A DNA stretch of 64,000 nt from Myrica gale. Lineage: Eukaryota > Streptophyta > Magnoliopsida > Fagales > Myricaceae. The notes under the pieces are model-generated. The model was not told the DNA's origin. It did no database searches and saw nothing but the letters and a program-made list of their open reading frames with translations. The stretch covers positions 13,756,722-13,820,721 of the forward strand of contig OZ005616.1 of assembly GCA_963930655.1 (NCBI GenBank). Direction: 5' to 3'. Shown here in pieces: positions 1 to 13,332 of this stretch. A program made the translations under genes and the position numbers. Every line of letters starts with the position of its first letter. Positions within the stretch are counted from its first letter, which is position 1.

Positions 1-600
1 TGAACAAATTATTGGGTTAAATTTTTAACTTATCTTTTGGTCTATGGCACTTTCATTAATCAATTTACTTCATTTCTTAACCATTAAGGGTATCCAACTC
101 TGAAACAAATTAATTTAGATGACTTTTAACTCATCTTGTGGTCTATAAGTCTTTCATTAATCAATTTGCTTAATTTCTTCATCATTGAAGTATCTAATAA
201 TTAAACAAGTTATTTGGGACGATTTTTATTTAACATTTGGTCTGTAACTATTCTATTAAACTACTTGCTTCAGTTCTTCATCATTACGATATCTAATTAT
301 TAAAAACAAAAATTTTGACGATTTTTAAATTAACCTTCGGTCTATACCTCTTCCATTAATCAATTTGCTTAATTTCTTCATCATGAAGGTAACTAATTCT
401 TAAACAAATTTATTTGGAAGCTTTTTAACTTATCTTTTGGCCTATAACTCACTCATTAATCAATTTCTTTATTTTCTAGTTCATGTGCTTATCTAATTAT
501 TAAAAAAATTATTTCGGACGATTTTTAATTTATGTTTTGGTCTACAACACTTATATGAAGCTATTTGCTTTGTTTCTTCATCATTCATGTGTTTGATTAC

Positions 601-731
601 TAATGTAATTAATTTAAACGAATCAAATTAACGAAGGAATTAATTTGAATGACTTTTAACTCATCTCTTGGTCTACAACTCTTACATTAATCAATTTTCT
701 TAATTTCTACACAATTGATGAATATAATGCT
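601..731 (+). repeat. Fused M7/M8 monomer of the 1181-bp units (first copy)
   Basis: A 131-bp segment replaces the 200 bp of M7+M8. The first ~21 bases are the start of M7, then about 17 bases (atcaaattaacgaagga) match neither M7 nor M8, then M8 resumes at attaatttgaatgac. The same join is found at the equivalent place in units 2-6, so it happened once and was then amplified. The full-length form fits the monomer family, so the short form is the derived one. Confidence 0.9.
623..648. repeat. Inverted repeat at the M7/M8 deletion junction
   Basis: tcaaattaa (623-631) and ttaatttga (640-648) are perfect reverse complements, separated by the 8 bases cgaaggaa. The right arm belongs to the start of M8 and the left arm lies in the filler. 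It recurs in units 2-6, with one arm base changed in unit 2 (T at 1827). A fold-back templated insertion during repair would produce this; that is inference. Confidence 0.8.
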
Positions 732-1181
732 TGAACAAATTAATTCAGACGATTTTTAATTTGACACTTGGTCTATAACTATTCTATTAAACTATTTGCT
801 TCAGTTTCTCCACATTAAGCTGTCTAATTATTATAAAAAATTAATTTGGACGATTTTTAAATTAACCCTCGGTCTATAACTCTTCCATCAATCAATTCGG
901 TTAATTTCTTCGTCATTAAGGAATATAATTACTGAACAAATTGTTTTGGACGATTTTTAAGTCATCTTTTGGTGTATGAGTCTTTCATTAATCAATTTGC
1001 TTAATTTCTTCCTCATTGAAGTATCTAGTCACTGGTAAAATTAATTGGGACGATTTTTAATTTAACATTTGGTCTGTTACTCTTTTGATTAAACTAGTTG
1101 GTTCAGTTCTTCATCATTAAGGTATCTAATTATTAAACGTAAACATTTGGAAAACTTGTAATCCTTAATGTATCTAAATGT

Positions 1182-2362
1182 TGAACAAATTATTGGGTTA
1201 AATTTTTAACTTATCATTTGGTCTATGACACTTTCATTAATCAATTTACTTCATTTCTTAACCATTAAGGGTATCCAACTCTGAAACAAATTAATTTGGA
1301 TGACTTTTAACTCATCTTGTGGTCTATAAGTCTTTCATTAATCAATTTGCTTAATTTCTTCATCATTGAAGTATCTAATAATTAAACAAGTTATTTGGGA
1401 CGATTTTTATTTAACATTTGGTCTGTAACTATTCTATTAAACTACTTGCTTCAGTTCTTCATCATTACGATATCTAATTATTAAAAACAAAAATTTTGAC
1501 GATTTTTAAATTAACCTTCGGTCTATACCTCTTCCATTAATCAATTTGCTTAATTTCTTCATCATGAAGGTAACTAATTCTTAAACAAATTTATTTGGAA
1601 GCTTTTTAACTTATCTTTTGGCCTATAACTCACTCATTAATCAATTTCTTTATTTTCTAGTTCATGTGCATATCTAATTATTAAAAAAATTATTTCGGAC
1701 GATTTTTAATTTATGTTTTGGTCTACAACACTTATATGAAGCTATTTGCTTTGTTTCTTCATCATTAATGTGTTTGATTACTAATGTATTTAATTTAAAC
1801 GAATCAAATTAACGAAGGAATTAATTTTAATGACTTTTAACTCATCTCTTGGTCTACAACTCTTACATTAATCACTTTTCTTAATTTCTACACAATTGCT
1901 GAATATAATGCTTGAACAAATTAATTCAGACGATTTTTAATTTGACACTTGGTCTATAACTATTCTATTAAACTATTTGCTTCAGTTTCTCCACATTAAG
2001 CTGTCTAATTATTATAAAAAATTAATTTGGACGATTTTTAAATTAACCCTCGGTCTATAACTCTTCCATCAATCAATTCGGTTAATTTCTTCGTCATTAA
2101 GGAATATAATTACTGAACAAATTGTTTTGGACGATTTTTAAGTCATCTTTTGGTGTATGAGTCTTTCATTAATCAATTTGCTTAATTTCTTCCTCATTGA
2201 AGTATCTAGTCACTGGTAAAATTAATTGGGACGATTTTTAATTTAACATTTGGTCTGTTACTCTTTTGATTAAACTAGTTGGTTCAGTTCTTCATCATTA
2301 AGGTATCTAATTATTAAACGTAAACATTTGGAAAACTTGTAATCCTTAATGTATCTAAATGT
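1182..2362 (+). repeat. HOR unit 2, 1181 bp
   Basis: Truncated-M7 type with three private bases close together in M8: T at 1827, C at 1875 and C at 1899. The first disrupts the inverted repeat at the M7 junction. M6 ends cattaatg, unlike units 1 and 3-6. Confidence 0.95.
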
Positions 2363-3543
2363 TGAACAAATTATTGGGTTAAATTTTTAACTTATCATTT
2401 GGTCTATGACACTTTCATTAATCAATTTACTTCATTTCTTAACCATTAAGGGTATCCAACTCTGAAACAAATTAATTTGGATGACTTTTAACTCATCTTG
2501 TGGTCTATAAGTCTTTCATTAATCAATTTGCTTAATTTCTTCATCATTGAAGTATCTAATAATTAAACAAGTTATTTGGGACGATTTTTATTTAACATTT
2601 GGTCTGTAACTATTCTATTAAACTACTTGCTTCAGTTCTTCATCATTACGATATCTAATTATTAAAAACAAAAATTTTGACGATTTTTAAATTAACCTTC
2701 GGTCTATACCTCTTCCATTAATCAATTTGCTTAATTTCTTCATCATGAAGGTAACTAATTCTTAAACAAATTTATTTGGAAGCTTTTTAACTTATCTTTT
2801 GGCCTATAACTCACTCATTAATCAATTTCTTTATTTTCTAGTTCATGTGCATATCTAATTATTAAAAAAATTATTTCGGACGATTTTTAATTTATGTTTT
2901 GGTCTACAACACTTATATGAAGCTATTTGCTTTGTTTCTTCATCATTCATGTGTTTGATTACTAATGTATTTAATTTAAACGAATCAAATTAACGAAGGA
3001 ATTAATTTGAATGACTTTTAACTCATCTCTTGGTCTACAACTCTTACATTAATCAATTTTCTTAATTTCTACACAATTGATGAATATAATGCTTGAACAA
3101 ATTAATTCAGACGATTTTTAATTTGACACTTGGTCTATAACTATTCTATTAAACTATTTGCTTCAGTTTCTCCACATTAAGCTGTGTAATTATTATAAAA
3201 AATTAATTTGGACGATTTTTAAATTAACCCTCGGTCTATAACTCTTCCATCAATCAATTCGGTTAATTTCTTCGTCATTAAGGAATATAATTACTGAACA
3301 AATTGTTTTGGACGATTTTTAAGTCATCTTTTGGTGTATGAGTCTTTCATTAATCAATTTGCTTAATTTCTTCCTCATTGAAGTATCTAGTCACTGGTAA
3401 AATTAATTGGGACGATTTTTAATTTAACATTTGGTCTGTTACTCTTTTGATTAAACTAGTTGGTTCAGTTCTTCATCATTAAGGTATCTAATTATTAAAC
3501 GTAAACATTTGGAAAACTTGTAATCCTTAATGTATCTAAATGT
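2363..3543 (+). repeat. HOR unit 3, 1181 bp
   Basis: Truncated-M7 type. Shares ctgtgtaat in M9 (G at 3186) with unit 4 only, so the two are probably an adjacent duplicate pair. Confidence 0.95.
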
Positions 3544-4724
3544 TGAACAAATTATTGGGTTAAATTTTTAACTTATCATTTGGTCTATGACACTTTCATT
3601 AATCAATTTACTTCATTTCTTAACCATTAATGGTATCCAACTCTGAAACAAATTAATTTGGATGACTTTTAACTCATCTTGTGGTCTATAAGTCTTTCAT
3701 TAATCAATTTGCTTAATTTCTTCATCATTGAAGTATCTAATAATTAAACAAGTTATTTGGGACGATTTTTATTTAACATTTGGTCTGTAACTATTCTATT
3801 AAACTACTTGCTTCAGTTCTTCATCATTACGATATCTAATTATTAAAAACAAAAATTTTGACGATTTTTAAATTAACCTTCGGTCTATACCTCTTCCATT
3901 AATCAATTTGCTTAATTTCTTCATCATGAAAGTAACTAATTCTTAAACAAATTTATTTGGAAGCTTTTTAACTTATCTTTTGGCCTATAACTCACTCATT
4001 AATCAATTTCTTTATTTTCTAGTTCATGTGCATATCTAATTATTAAAAAAATTATTTCGGACGATTTTTAATTTATGTTTTGGTCTACAACACTTATATG
4101 AAGCTATTTGCTTTGTTTCTTCATCATTCATGTGTTTGATTACTAATGTATTTAATTTAAACGAATCAAATTAACGAAGGAATTAATTTGAATGACTTTT
4201 AACTCATCTCTTGGTCTACAACTCTTACATTAATCAATTTTCTTAATTTCTACACAATTGATGAATATAATGCTTGAACAAATTAATTCAGACGATTTTT
4301 AATTTGACACTTGGTCTATAACTATTCTATTAAACTATTTGCTTCAGTTTCTCCACATTAAGCTGTGTAATTATTATAAAAAATTAATTTGGACGATTTT
4401 TAAATTAACCCTCGGTCTATAACTCTTCCATCAATCAATTCGGTTAATTTCTTCGTCATTAAGGAATATAATTACTGAACAAATTGTTTTGGACGATTTT
4501 TAAGTCATCTTTTGGTGTATGAGTCTTTCATTAATCAATTTGCTTAATTTCTTCCTCATTGAAGTATCTAGTCACTGGTAAAATTAATTGGGACGATTTT
4601 TAATTTAACATTTGGTCTGTTACTCTTTTGATTAAACTAGTTGGTTCAGTTCTTCATCATTAAGGTATCTAATTATTAAACGTAAACATTTGGAAAACTT
4701 GTAATCCTTAATGTATCTAAATGT
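3544..4724 (+). repeat. HOR unit 4, 1181 bp
   Basis: Truncated-M7 type with the unit 3/4 marker ctgtgtaat. Private T at 3631 (attaatggtatcc) and A at 3931 (catgaaagtaac). Confidence 0.95.
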
Positions 4725-5905
4725 TGAACAAATTATTGGGTTAAATTTTTAACTTATCATTTGGTCTATGACACTTTCATTAATCAATTTACTTCATTTC
4801 TTAACCATTAAGGGTATCCAACTCTGAAACAAATTAATTTGGATGACTTTTAACTCATCTTGTGGTCTATAAGTCTTTCATTAATCAATTTGCTTAATTT
4901 CTTCATCATTGAAGTATCTAATAATTAAACAAGTTATTTGGGACGATTTTTATTTAACATTTGGTCTGTAACTATTCTATTAAACTACTTGCTTCAGTTC
5001 TTCATCATTACGATATCTAATTATTAAAAACAAAAATTTTGACGATTTTTAAATTAACCTTCGGTCTATACCTCTTCCATTAATCAATTTGCTTAATTTC
5101 TTCATCATGAAGGTAACTAATTCTTAAACAAATTTATTTGGAAGCTTTTTAACTTATCTTTTGGCCTATAACTCACTCATTAATCGATTTCTTTATTTTC
5201 TAGTTCATGTGCATATCTAATTATTAAAAAAATTATTTCGGACGATTTTTAATTTATGTTTTGGTCTACAACACTTATATGAAGCTATTTGCTTTGTTTC
5301 TTCATCATTCATGTGTTTGATTACTAATGTATTTAATTTAAACGAATCAAATTAACGAAGGAATTAATTTGAATGACTTTTAACTCATCTCTTGGTCTAC
5401 AACTCTTACATTAATCAATTTTCTTAATTTCTACACAATTGATGAATATAATGCTTGAACAAATTAATTCAGACGATTTTTAATTTGACACTTGGTCTAT
5501 AACTATTCTATTAAACTATTTGCTTCAGTTTCTCCACATTAAGCTGTCTAATTATTATAAAAAATTAATTTGGACGATTTTTAAATTAACCCTCGGTCTA
5601 TAACTCTTCCATCAATCAATTCGGTTAATTTCTTCGTCATTAAGGAATATAATTACTGAACAAATTGTTTTGGACGATTTTTAAGTCATCTTTTGGTGTA
5701 TGAGTCTTTCATTAATCAATTTGCTTAATTTCTTCCTCATTGAAGTATCTAGTCACTGGTAAAATTAATTGGGACGATTTTTAATTTAACATTTGGTCTG
5801 TTACTCTTTTGATTAAACTAGTTGGTTCAGTTCTTCATCATTAAGGTATCTAATTATTAAACGTAAACATTTGGAAAACTTGTAATCCTTAATGTATCTA
5901 AATGT
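4725..5905 (+). repeat. HOR unit 5, 1181 bp
   Basis: Truncated-M7 type. Private G at 5186 (taatcgattt). Last unit with cactggt in M12 and aatcctt in M13. Confidence 0.95.
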
Positions 5906-7086
5906 TGAACAAATTATTGGGTTAAATTTTTAACTTATCATTTGGTCTATGACACTTTCATTAATCAATTTACTTCATTTCTTAACCATTAAGGGTATCC
6001 AACTCTGAAACAAATTAATTTGGATGACTTTTAACTCATCTTGTGGTCTATAAGTCTTTCATTAATCAATTTGCTTAATTTCTTCATCATTGAAGTATCT
6101 AATAATTAAACAAGTTATTTGGGACGATTTTTATTTAACATTTGGTCTGTAACTATTCTATTAAACTACTTGCTTCAGTTCTTCATCATTACGATATCTA
6201 ATTATTAAAAACAAAAATTTTGACGATTTTTAAATTAACCTTCGGTCTATACCTCTTCCATTAATCAATTTGCTTAATTTCTTCATCATGAAGGTAACTA
6301 ATTCTTAAACAAATTTATTTGGAAGCTTTTTAACTTATCTTTTGGCCTATAACTCACTCATTAATCAATTTCTTTATTTTCTAGTTCATGTGCATATCTA
6401 ATTATTAAAAAAATTATTTCGGACGATTTTTAATTTATGTTTTGGTCTACAACACTTATATGAAGCTATTTGCTTTGTTTCTTCATCATTCATGTGTTTG
6501 ATTAATAATGTATTTAATTTAAACGAATCAAATTAACGAAGGAATTAATTTGAATGACTTTTAACTCATCTCTTGGTCTACAACTCTTACATTAATCAAT
6601 TTTCTTAATTTCTACACAATTGATGAATATAATGCTTGAACAAATTAATTCAGACGATTTTTAATTTGACACTTGGTCTATAACTATTCTATTAAACTAT
6701 TTGCTTCAGTTTCTCCACATTAAGCTGTCTAATTATTATAAAAAATTAATTTGGACGATTTTTAAATTAACCCTCGGTCTATAACTCTTCCATCAATCAA
6801 TTCGGTTAATTTCTTCGTCATTAAGGAATATAATTACTGAACAAATTGTTTTGGACGATTTTTAAGTCATCTTTTGGTGTATGAGTCTTTCATTAATCAA
6901 TTTGCTTAATTTCTTCCTCATTGAAGTATCTAGTCACTAGTAAAATTAATTGGGACGATTTTTAATTTAACATTTGGTCTGTTACTCTTTTGATTAAACT
7001 AGTTGGTTCAGTTCTTCATCATTAAGGTATCTAATTATTAAACGTAAACATTTGGAAAACTTGTAATCGTTAATGTATCTAAATGT
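5906..7086 (+). repeat. HOR unit 6, 1181 bp, chimeric
   Basis: Left part is of the truncated-M7 type with catgtgcatat in M5. The right end has cactagt in M12 and aatcgtt in M13, as in every later unit. Private A at 6505 (gattaataatg). Looks like an exchange product between the two subfamilies. Confidence 0.95.
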
Positions 7087-8336
7087 TGAACAAATTATTG
7101 GGTTAAATTTTTAACTTATCATTTGGTCTATGACACTTTCATTAATCAATTTACTTCATTTCTTAACCATTTAGGGTATCCAACTCTGAAACAAATTAAT
7201 TTGGATGACTTTTAACTCATCTTGTGGTCTATAAGTCTTTCATTAATCAATTTGCTTAATTTCTTCATCATTGAAGTATCTAATAATTAAACAAGTTATT
7301 TGGGACGATTTTTATTTAACATTTGGTCTGTAACTATTCTATTAAACTACTTGCTTCAGTTCTTCATCATTACGATATCTAATTATTAAAAACAAAAATT
7401 TTGACGATTTTTAAATTAACCTTCGGTCTATACCTCTTCCATTAATCAATTTGCTTAATTTCTTCATCATGAAGGTAACTAATTCTTAAACAAATTTATT
7501 TGGAAGCTTTTTAACTTATCTTTTGGCCTATAACTCACTCATTAATCAATTTCTTTATTTTCTAGTTCATGTGCTTATCTAATTATTAAAAAAATTATTT
7601 CGGACGATTTTTAATTTATGTTTTGGTCTACAACACTTATATGAAGCTATTTGCTTTGTTTCTTCATCATTAATGTGTTTGATTACTAATGTATTTAATT
7701 TAAACGATTTTTAATTTGAATTTTGCTCTAAAGCTCTTCGATTAATATATTTGCTTCATTTCTTCAATATTAAGGAATCTAATTATTGAACAAATTAATT
7801 TGAATGACTTTTTACTCATCTCTTGGTCTACAACTCTTACATTAATCAATTTTCTTAATTTCTACACAATTGATCAGTATAATGCTTAAACAAATTAATT
7901 CAGACGATTTTTAATTTGACACTTGGTCTATAACTATTCTATTAAACTATTTGCTTCAGTTTCTCCACATTAAGATGTCTAATTATTATAAAAAATTAAT
8001 TTGGACGATTTTTAAATTAACCCTCGGTCTATAACTCTTCCATCAATCAATTCGGTTAATTTCTTCGTCATTAAGGAATATAATTACTGAACAAATTGTT
8101 TTGGACGATTTTTAAGTCATCTTTTGGTGTATGAGTCTTTCATTAATCAATTTGCTTAATTTCTTCCTCATTGAAGTATCTAGTCACTAGTAAAATTAAT
8201 TGGGACGATTTTTAATTTAACATTTGGTCTGTTACTCTTTTGATTAAACTAGTTGGTTCAGTTCTTCATCATTAAGGTATCTAATTATTAAACGTAAACA
8301 TTTGGAAAACTTGTAATCGTTAATGTATCTAAATGT
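7087..8336. repeat. Array domain 2: transitional full-length HOR unit 7
   Basis: This is the first unit with a complete 100-bp M7 and so the first of 1250 bp. It keeps ccaactc in M1 and ttggacg in M11 like units 1-6, but has tgatca in M8 and ttaaac at the M8/M9 join like units 8-21. It looks like a bridge between the 1181-bp and 1249-bp subfamilies. Confidence 0.9.
7087..8336 (+). repeat. HOR unit 7, 1250 bp
   Basis: First unit with full M7. Private T at 7172 (catttaggg) and a G after tgatca in M8 (tgatcagtat). Offset 889 is A, offset 1018 is G. Confidence 0.95.
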
Positions 8337-9585
8337 TGAACAAATTATTGGGTTAAATTTTTAACTTATCATTTGGTCTATGACACTTTCATTAATCAAT
8401 TTACTTCATTTCTTAACCATTAAGGGTATCCATCTCTGAAACAAATTAATTTGGATGACTTTTAACTCATCTTGTGGTCTATAAGTCTTTCATTAATCAA
8501 TTTGCTTAATTTCTTCATCATTGAAGTATCTAATAATTAAACAAGTTATTTGGGACGATTTTTATTTAACATTTGGTCTGTAACTATTCTATTAAACTAC
8601 TTTCTTCAGTTCTTCATCATTACGATATCTAATTATTAAAAACAAAAATTTTGACGATTTTTAAATTAACCTTCGGTCTATACCTCTTCCATTAATCAAT
8701 TTGCTTAATTTCTTCATCATGAAGGTAACTAATTCTTAAACAAATTTATTTGGAAGCTTTTTAACTTATCTTTTGGCCTATAACTCACTAATTAATCAAT
8801 TTCTTTATTTTCTCGTTCATGTGCTTATCTAATTATTAAAAAAATTATTTCGGACGATTTTTAATTTATGTTTTGGTCTACAACACTTATATGAAGCTAT
8901 TTGCTTTGTTTCTTCATCATTCATGTGTTTGATTACTAATGTATTTAATTTAAACGATTTTTAATTTGAATTTTGCTCTAAAGCTCTTCGATTAATATAT
9001 TTGCTTCATTTCTTCAATATTAAGGAATCTAATTATTGAACAAATTAATTTGAATGACTTTTTACTCATCTCTTGGTCTACAACTCTTACATTAATCAAT
9101 TTTCTTAATTTCTACACAATTGATCAATATAATGCTTAAACAAATTAATTCAGACGATTTTTAATTTGACACTTGGTCTATAACTATTCTATTAAACTAT
9201 TTGCTTCAGTTTCTCCACATTAAGGTGTCTAATTATTATAAAAAATTAATTTGGACGATTTTTAAATTAACCCTCGGTCTATAACTCTTCCATCAATCAA
9301 TTCGGTAATTTCTTCGTCATTAAGGAATGTAATTACTGAACAAATTGTTTTGTACGATTTTTAAGTCATCTTTTGGTGTATGAGTCTTTCATTAATCAAT
9401 TTGCTTAATTTCTTCCTCATTGAAGTATCTAGTCACTAGTAAAATTAATTGGGACGATTTTTAATTTAACATTTGGTCTGTTACTCTTTTGATTAAACTA
9501 GTTGGTTCAGTTCTTCATCATTAAGGTATCTAATTATTAAACGTAAACATTTGGAAAACTTGTAATCGTTAATGTATCTAAATGT
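8337..9585 (+). repeat. HOR unit 8, 1249 bp
   Basis: First unit with the one-base M10 deletion, aatgtaa and ttgtacg. Offset 237 is still T. Private T at 8603 (ctttcttcag), A at 8790 (ctaattaatc) and C at 8814 (tctcgttc). Confidence 0.95.
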
Positions 9586-10834
9586 TGAACAAATTATTGG
9601 GTTAAATTTTTAACTTATCATTTGGTCTATGACACTTTCATTAATCAATTTACTTCATTTCTTAACCATTAAGGGTATCCATCTCTGAAACAAATTAATT
9701 TGGATGACTTTTAACTCATCTTGTGGTCTATAAGTTTTTCATTAATCAATTTGCTTAATTTCTTCATCATTGAAGTATCTAATAATTAAACAAGTTATTT
9801 GGGACGATTTTTATTTAACATCTGGTCTGTAACTATTCTATTAAACTACTTGCTTCAGTTCTTCATCATTACGATATCTAATTATTAAAAACAAAAATTT
9901 TGACGATTTTTAAATTAACCTTCGGTCTATACCTCTTCCATTAATCAATTTGCTTAATTTCTTCATCATGAAGGTAACTAATTCTTAAACAAATTTATTT
10001 GGAAGCTTTTTAACTTATCTTTTGGCCTATAACTCACTCATTAATCAATTTCTTTATTTTCTAGTTCATGTGCTTATCTAATTATTAAAAAAATTATTTC
10101 GGACGATTTTTAATTTATGTTTTGGTCTACAACACTTATATGAAGCTATTTGCTTTGTTTCTTCATCATTCATGTGTTTGATTACTAATGTATTTAATTT
10201 AAACGATTTTTAATTTGAATTTTGCTCTAAAGCTCTTCGATTAATATATTTGCTTCATTTCTTCAATATTAAGGAATCTAATTATTGAACAAATTAATTT
10301 GAATGACTTTTTACTCATCTCTTGGTCTACAACTCTTACATTAATCAATTTTCTTAATTTCTACACAATTGATCAATATAATGCTTAAACAAATTAATTC
10401 AGACGATTTTTAATTTGACACTTGGTCTATAACTATTCTATTAAACTATTTGCTTCAGTTTCTCCACATTAAGGTGTCTAATTATTATAAAAAATTAATT
10501 TGGACGATTTTTAAATTAACCCTCGGTCTATAACTCTTCCATCAATCAATTCGGTAATTTCTTCGTCATTAAGGAATGTAATTACTGAACAAATTGTTTT
10601 GTACGATTTTTAAGTCATCTTTTGGTGTATGAGTCTTTCATTAATCAATTTGCTTAATTTCTTCCTCATTGAAGTATCTAGTCACTAGTAAAATTAATTG
10701 GGACGATTTTTAATTTAACATTTGGTCTGTTACTCTTTTGATTAAACTAGTTGGTTCAGTTCTTCATCATTAAGGTATCTAATTATTAAACGTAAACATT
10801 TGGAAAACTTGTAATCGTTAATGTATCTAAATGT
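9586..10834 (+). repeat. HOR unit 9, 1249 bp
   Basis: First unit with catctgg in M3. T at 9736 (aagtttttc, offset 151), shared only with unit 12. Confidence 0.95.
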
Positions 10835-12083
10835 TGAACAAATTATTGGGTTAAATTTTTAACTTATCATTTGGTCTATGACACTTTCATTAATCAATTT
10901 ACTTCATTTCTTAACCATTAAGGGTATCCATCTCTGAAACAAATTAATTTGGATGACTTTTAACTCATCTTGTGGTCTATAAGTCTTTCATTAATCAATT
11001 TGCTTAATTTCTTCATCATTGAAGTATCTAATAATTAAACAAGTTATTTGGGACGATTTTTATTTAACATCTGGTCTGTAACTATTCTATTAAACTACTT
11101 GCTTCAGTTCTTCATCATTACGATATCTAATTATTAAAAACAAAAATTTTGACGATTTTTAAATTAACCTTCGGTCTATACCTCTTCCATTAATCAATTT
11201 GCTTAATTTCTTCATCATGAAGGTAACTAATTCTTAAACAAATTTATTTGGAAGCTTTTTAACTTATCTTTTGGCCTATAACTCACTCATTAATCAATTT
11301 CTTTATTTTCTAGTTCATGTGCTTATCTAATTATTAAAAAAATTATTTCGGACGATTTTTAATTTATGTTTTGGTCTACAACACTTATATGAAGCTATTT
11401 GCTTTGTTTCTTCATCATTCATGTGTTTGATTACTAATGTATTTAATTTAAACGATTTTTAATTTGAATTTTGCTCTAAAGCTCTTCGATTAATATATTT
11501 GCTTCATTTCTTCAATATTAAGGAATCTAATTATTGAACAAATTAATTTGAATGACTTTTTACTCATCTCTTGGTCTACAACTCTTACATTAATCAATTT
11601 TCTTAATTTCTACACAATTGATCAATATAATGCTTAAACAAATTAATTCAGACGATTTTTAATTTGACACTTGGTCTATAACTATTCTATTAAACTATTT
11701 GCTTCAGTTTCTCCACATTAAGGTGTCTAATTATTATAAAAAATTAATTTGGACGATTTTTAAATTAACCCTCGGTCTATAACTCTTCCATCAATCAATT
11801 CGGTAATTTCTTCGTCATTAAGGAATGTAATTACTGAACAAATTGTTTTGTACGATTTTTAAGTCATCTTTTGGTGTATGAGTCTTTCATTAATCAATTT
11901 GCTTAATTTCTTCCTCATTGAAGTATCTAGTCACTAGTAAAATTAATTGGGACGATTTTTAATTTAACATTTGGTCTGTTACTCTTTTGATTAAACTAGT
12001 TGGTTCAGTTCTTCATCATTAAGGTATCTAATTATTAAACGTAAACATTTGGAAAACTTGTAATCGTTAATGTATCTAAATGT
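10835..12083 (+). repeat. HOR unit 10, 1249 bp
   Basis: Standard member of the 1249-bp subfamily; no private base noticed. Confidence 0.95.
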
Positions 12084-13332
12084 TGAACAAATTATTGGGT
12101 TAAATTTTTAACTTATCATTTGGTCTATGACACTTTCATTAATCAATTTACTTCATTTCTTAACCATTAAGGGTATCCATCTCTGAAACAAATTAATTTG
12201 GATGACTTTTAACTCATCTTGTGGTCTATAAGTCTTTCATTAATCAATTTGCTTAATTTCTTCATCATTGAAGTATCTAATAATTAAACAAGTTATTTGG
12301 GACGATTTTTATTTAACATCTGGTCTGTAACTATTCTATTAAACTACTTGCTTCAGTTCTTCATCATTACGATATCTAATTATTAAAAACAAAAATTTTG
12401 ACGATTTTTAAATTAACCTTCGGTCTATACCTCTTCCATTAATCAATTTGCTTAATTTCTTCATCATGAAGGTAACTAATTCTTAAACAAATTTATTTGG
12501 AAGCTTTTTAACTTATCTTTTGGCCTATAACTCACTCATTAATCAATTTCTTTATTTTCTAGTTCATGTGCTTATCTAATTATTAAAAAAATTATTTCGG
12601 ACGATTTTTAATTTATGTTTTGGTCTACAACACTTATATGAAGCTATTTGCTTTGTTTCTTCATCATTCATGTGTTTGATTACTAATGTATTTAATTTAA
12701 ACGATTTTTAATTTGAATTTTGCTCTAAAGCTCTTCGATTAATATATTTGCTTCATTTCTTCAATATTAAGGAATCTAATTATTGAACAAATTAATTTGA
12801 ATGACTTTTTACTCATCTCTTGGTCTACAACTCTTACATTAATCAATTTTCTTAATTTCTACACAATTGATCAATATAATGCTTAAACAAATTAATTCAG
12901 ACGATTTTTAATTTGACACTTGGTCTATAACTATTCTATTAAACTATTTGCTTCAGTTTCTCCACATTAAGGTGTCTAATTATTATAAAAAATTAATTTG
13001 GACGATTTTTAAATTAACCCTCGGTCTATAACTCTTCCATCAATCAATTCGGTAATTTCTTCGTCATTAAGGAATGTAATTACTGAACAAATTGTTTTGT
13101 ACGATTTTTAAGTCATCTTTTGGTGTATGAGTCTTTCATTAATCAATTTGCTTAATTTCTTCCTCATTGAAGTATCTAGTCACTAGTAAAATTAATTGGG
13201 ACGATTTTTAATTTAACATTTGGTCTGTTACTCTTTTGATTAAACTAGTTGGTTCAGTTCTTCATCATTAAGGTATCTAATTATTAAACGTAAACATTTG
13301 GAAAACTTGTAATCGTTAATGTATCTAAATGT
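12084..13332 (+). repeat. HOR unit 11, 1249 bp
   Basis: Standard member of the 1249-bp subfamily; no private base noticed. Confidence 0.95.

Larger units (their letters stand above)
1..1181 (+). repeat. HOR unit 1, 1181 bp
   Basis: Truncated-M7 type. Several bases not seen in later units: T at 35 (tatctttt), G at 47, A at 117 (ttagatg) and A at 608 (taatgtaatt). The M5 end is catgtgctt as in units 7 and later, unlike units 2-6. Confidence 0.95.
1..7086. repeat. Array domain 1: six 1181-bp HOR units with truncated M7
   Basis: Units 1-6 are each exactly 1181 bp, 69 bp shorter than the full unit, because M7 is cut after about 21 bases and joined through a short filler to M8. Units 1-5 also share tggt at the start of M12 and aatcctt in M13, where all later units have tagt and aatcgtt; unit 6 already has the later bases. 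Offset 97 in M1 is A (ccaactc). M11 has ttggacg where most later units have ttgtacg. This is the most variable part of the window from unit to unit. Confidence 0.95.

Noticed and set aside
623-648. Hairpin as a terminator or a MITE-like element
   Set aside because: The stem is 9 bp and AT-rich with no T-run role. It lies at a deletion junction inside a monomer, with no target-site duplication; a repair scar explains it better.
7170-7176. Plant-type telomere heptamer TTTAGGG
   Set aside because: It occurs once, created by a single A-to-T change in unit 7 where other units read attaaggg. There is no telomeric tandem run.
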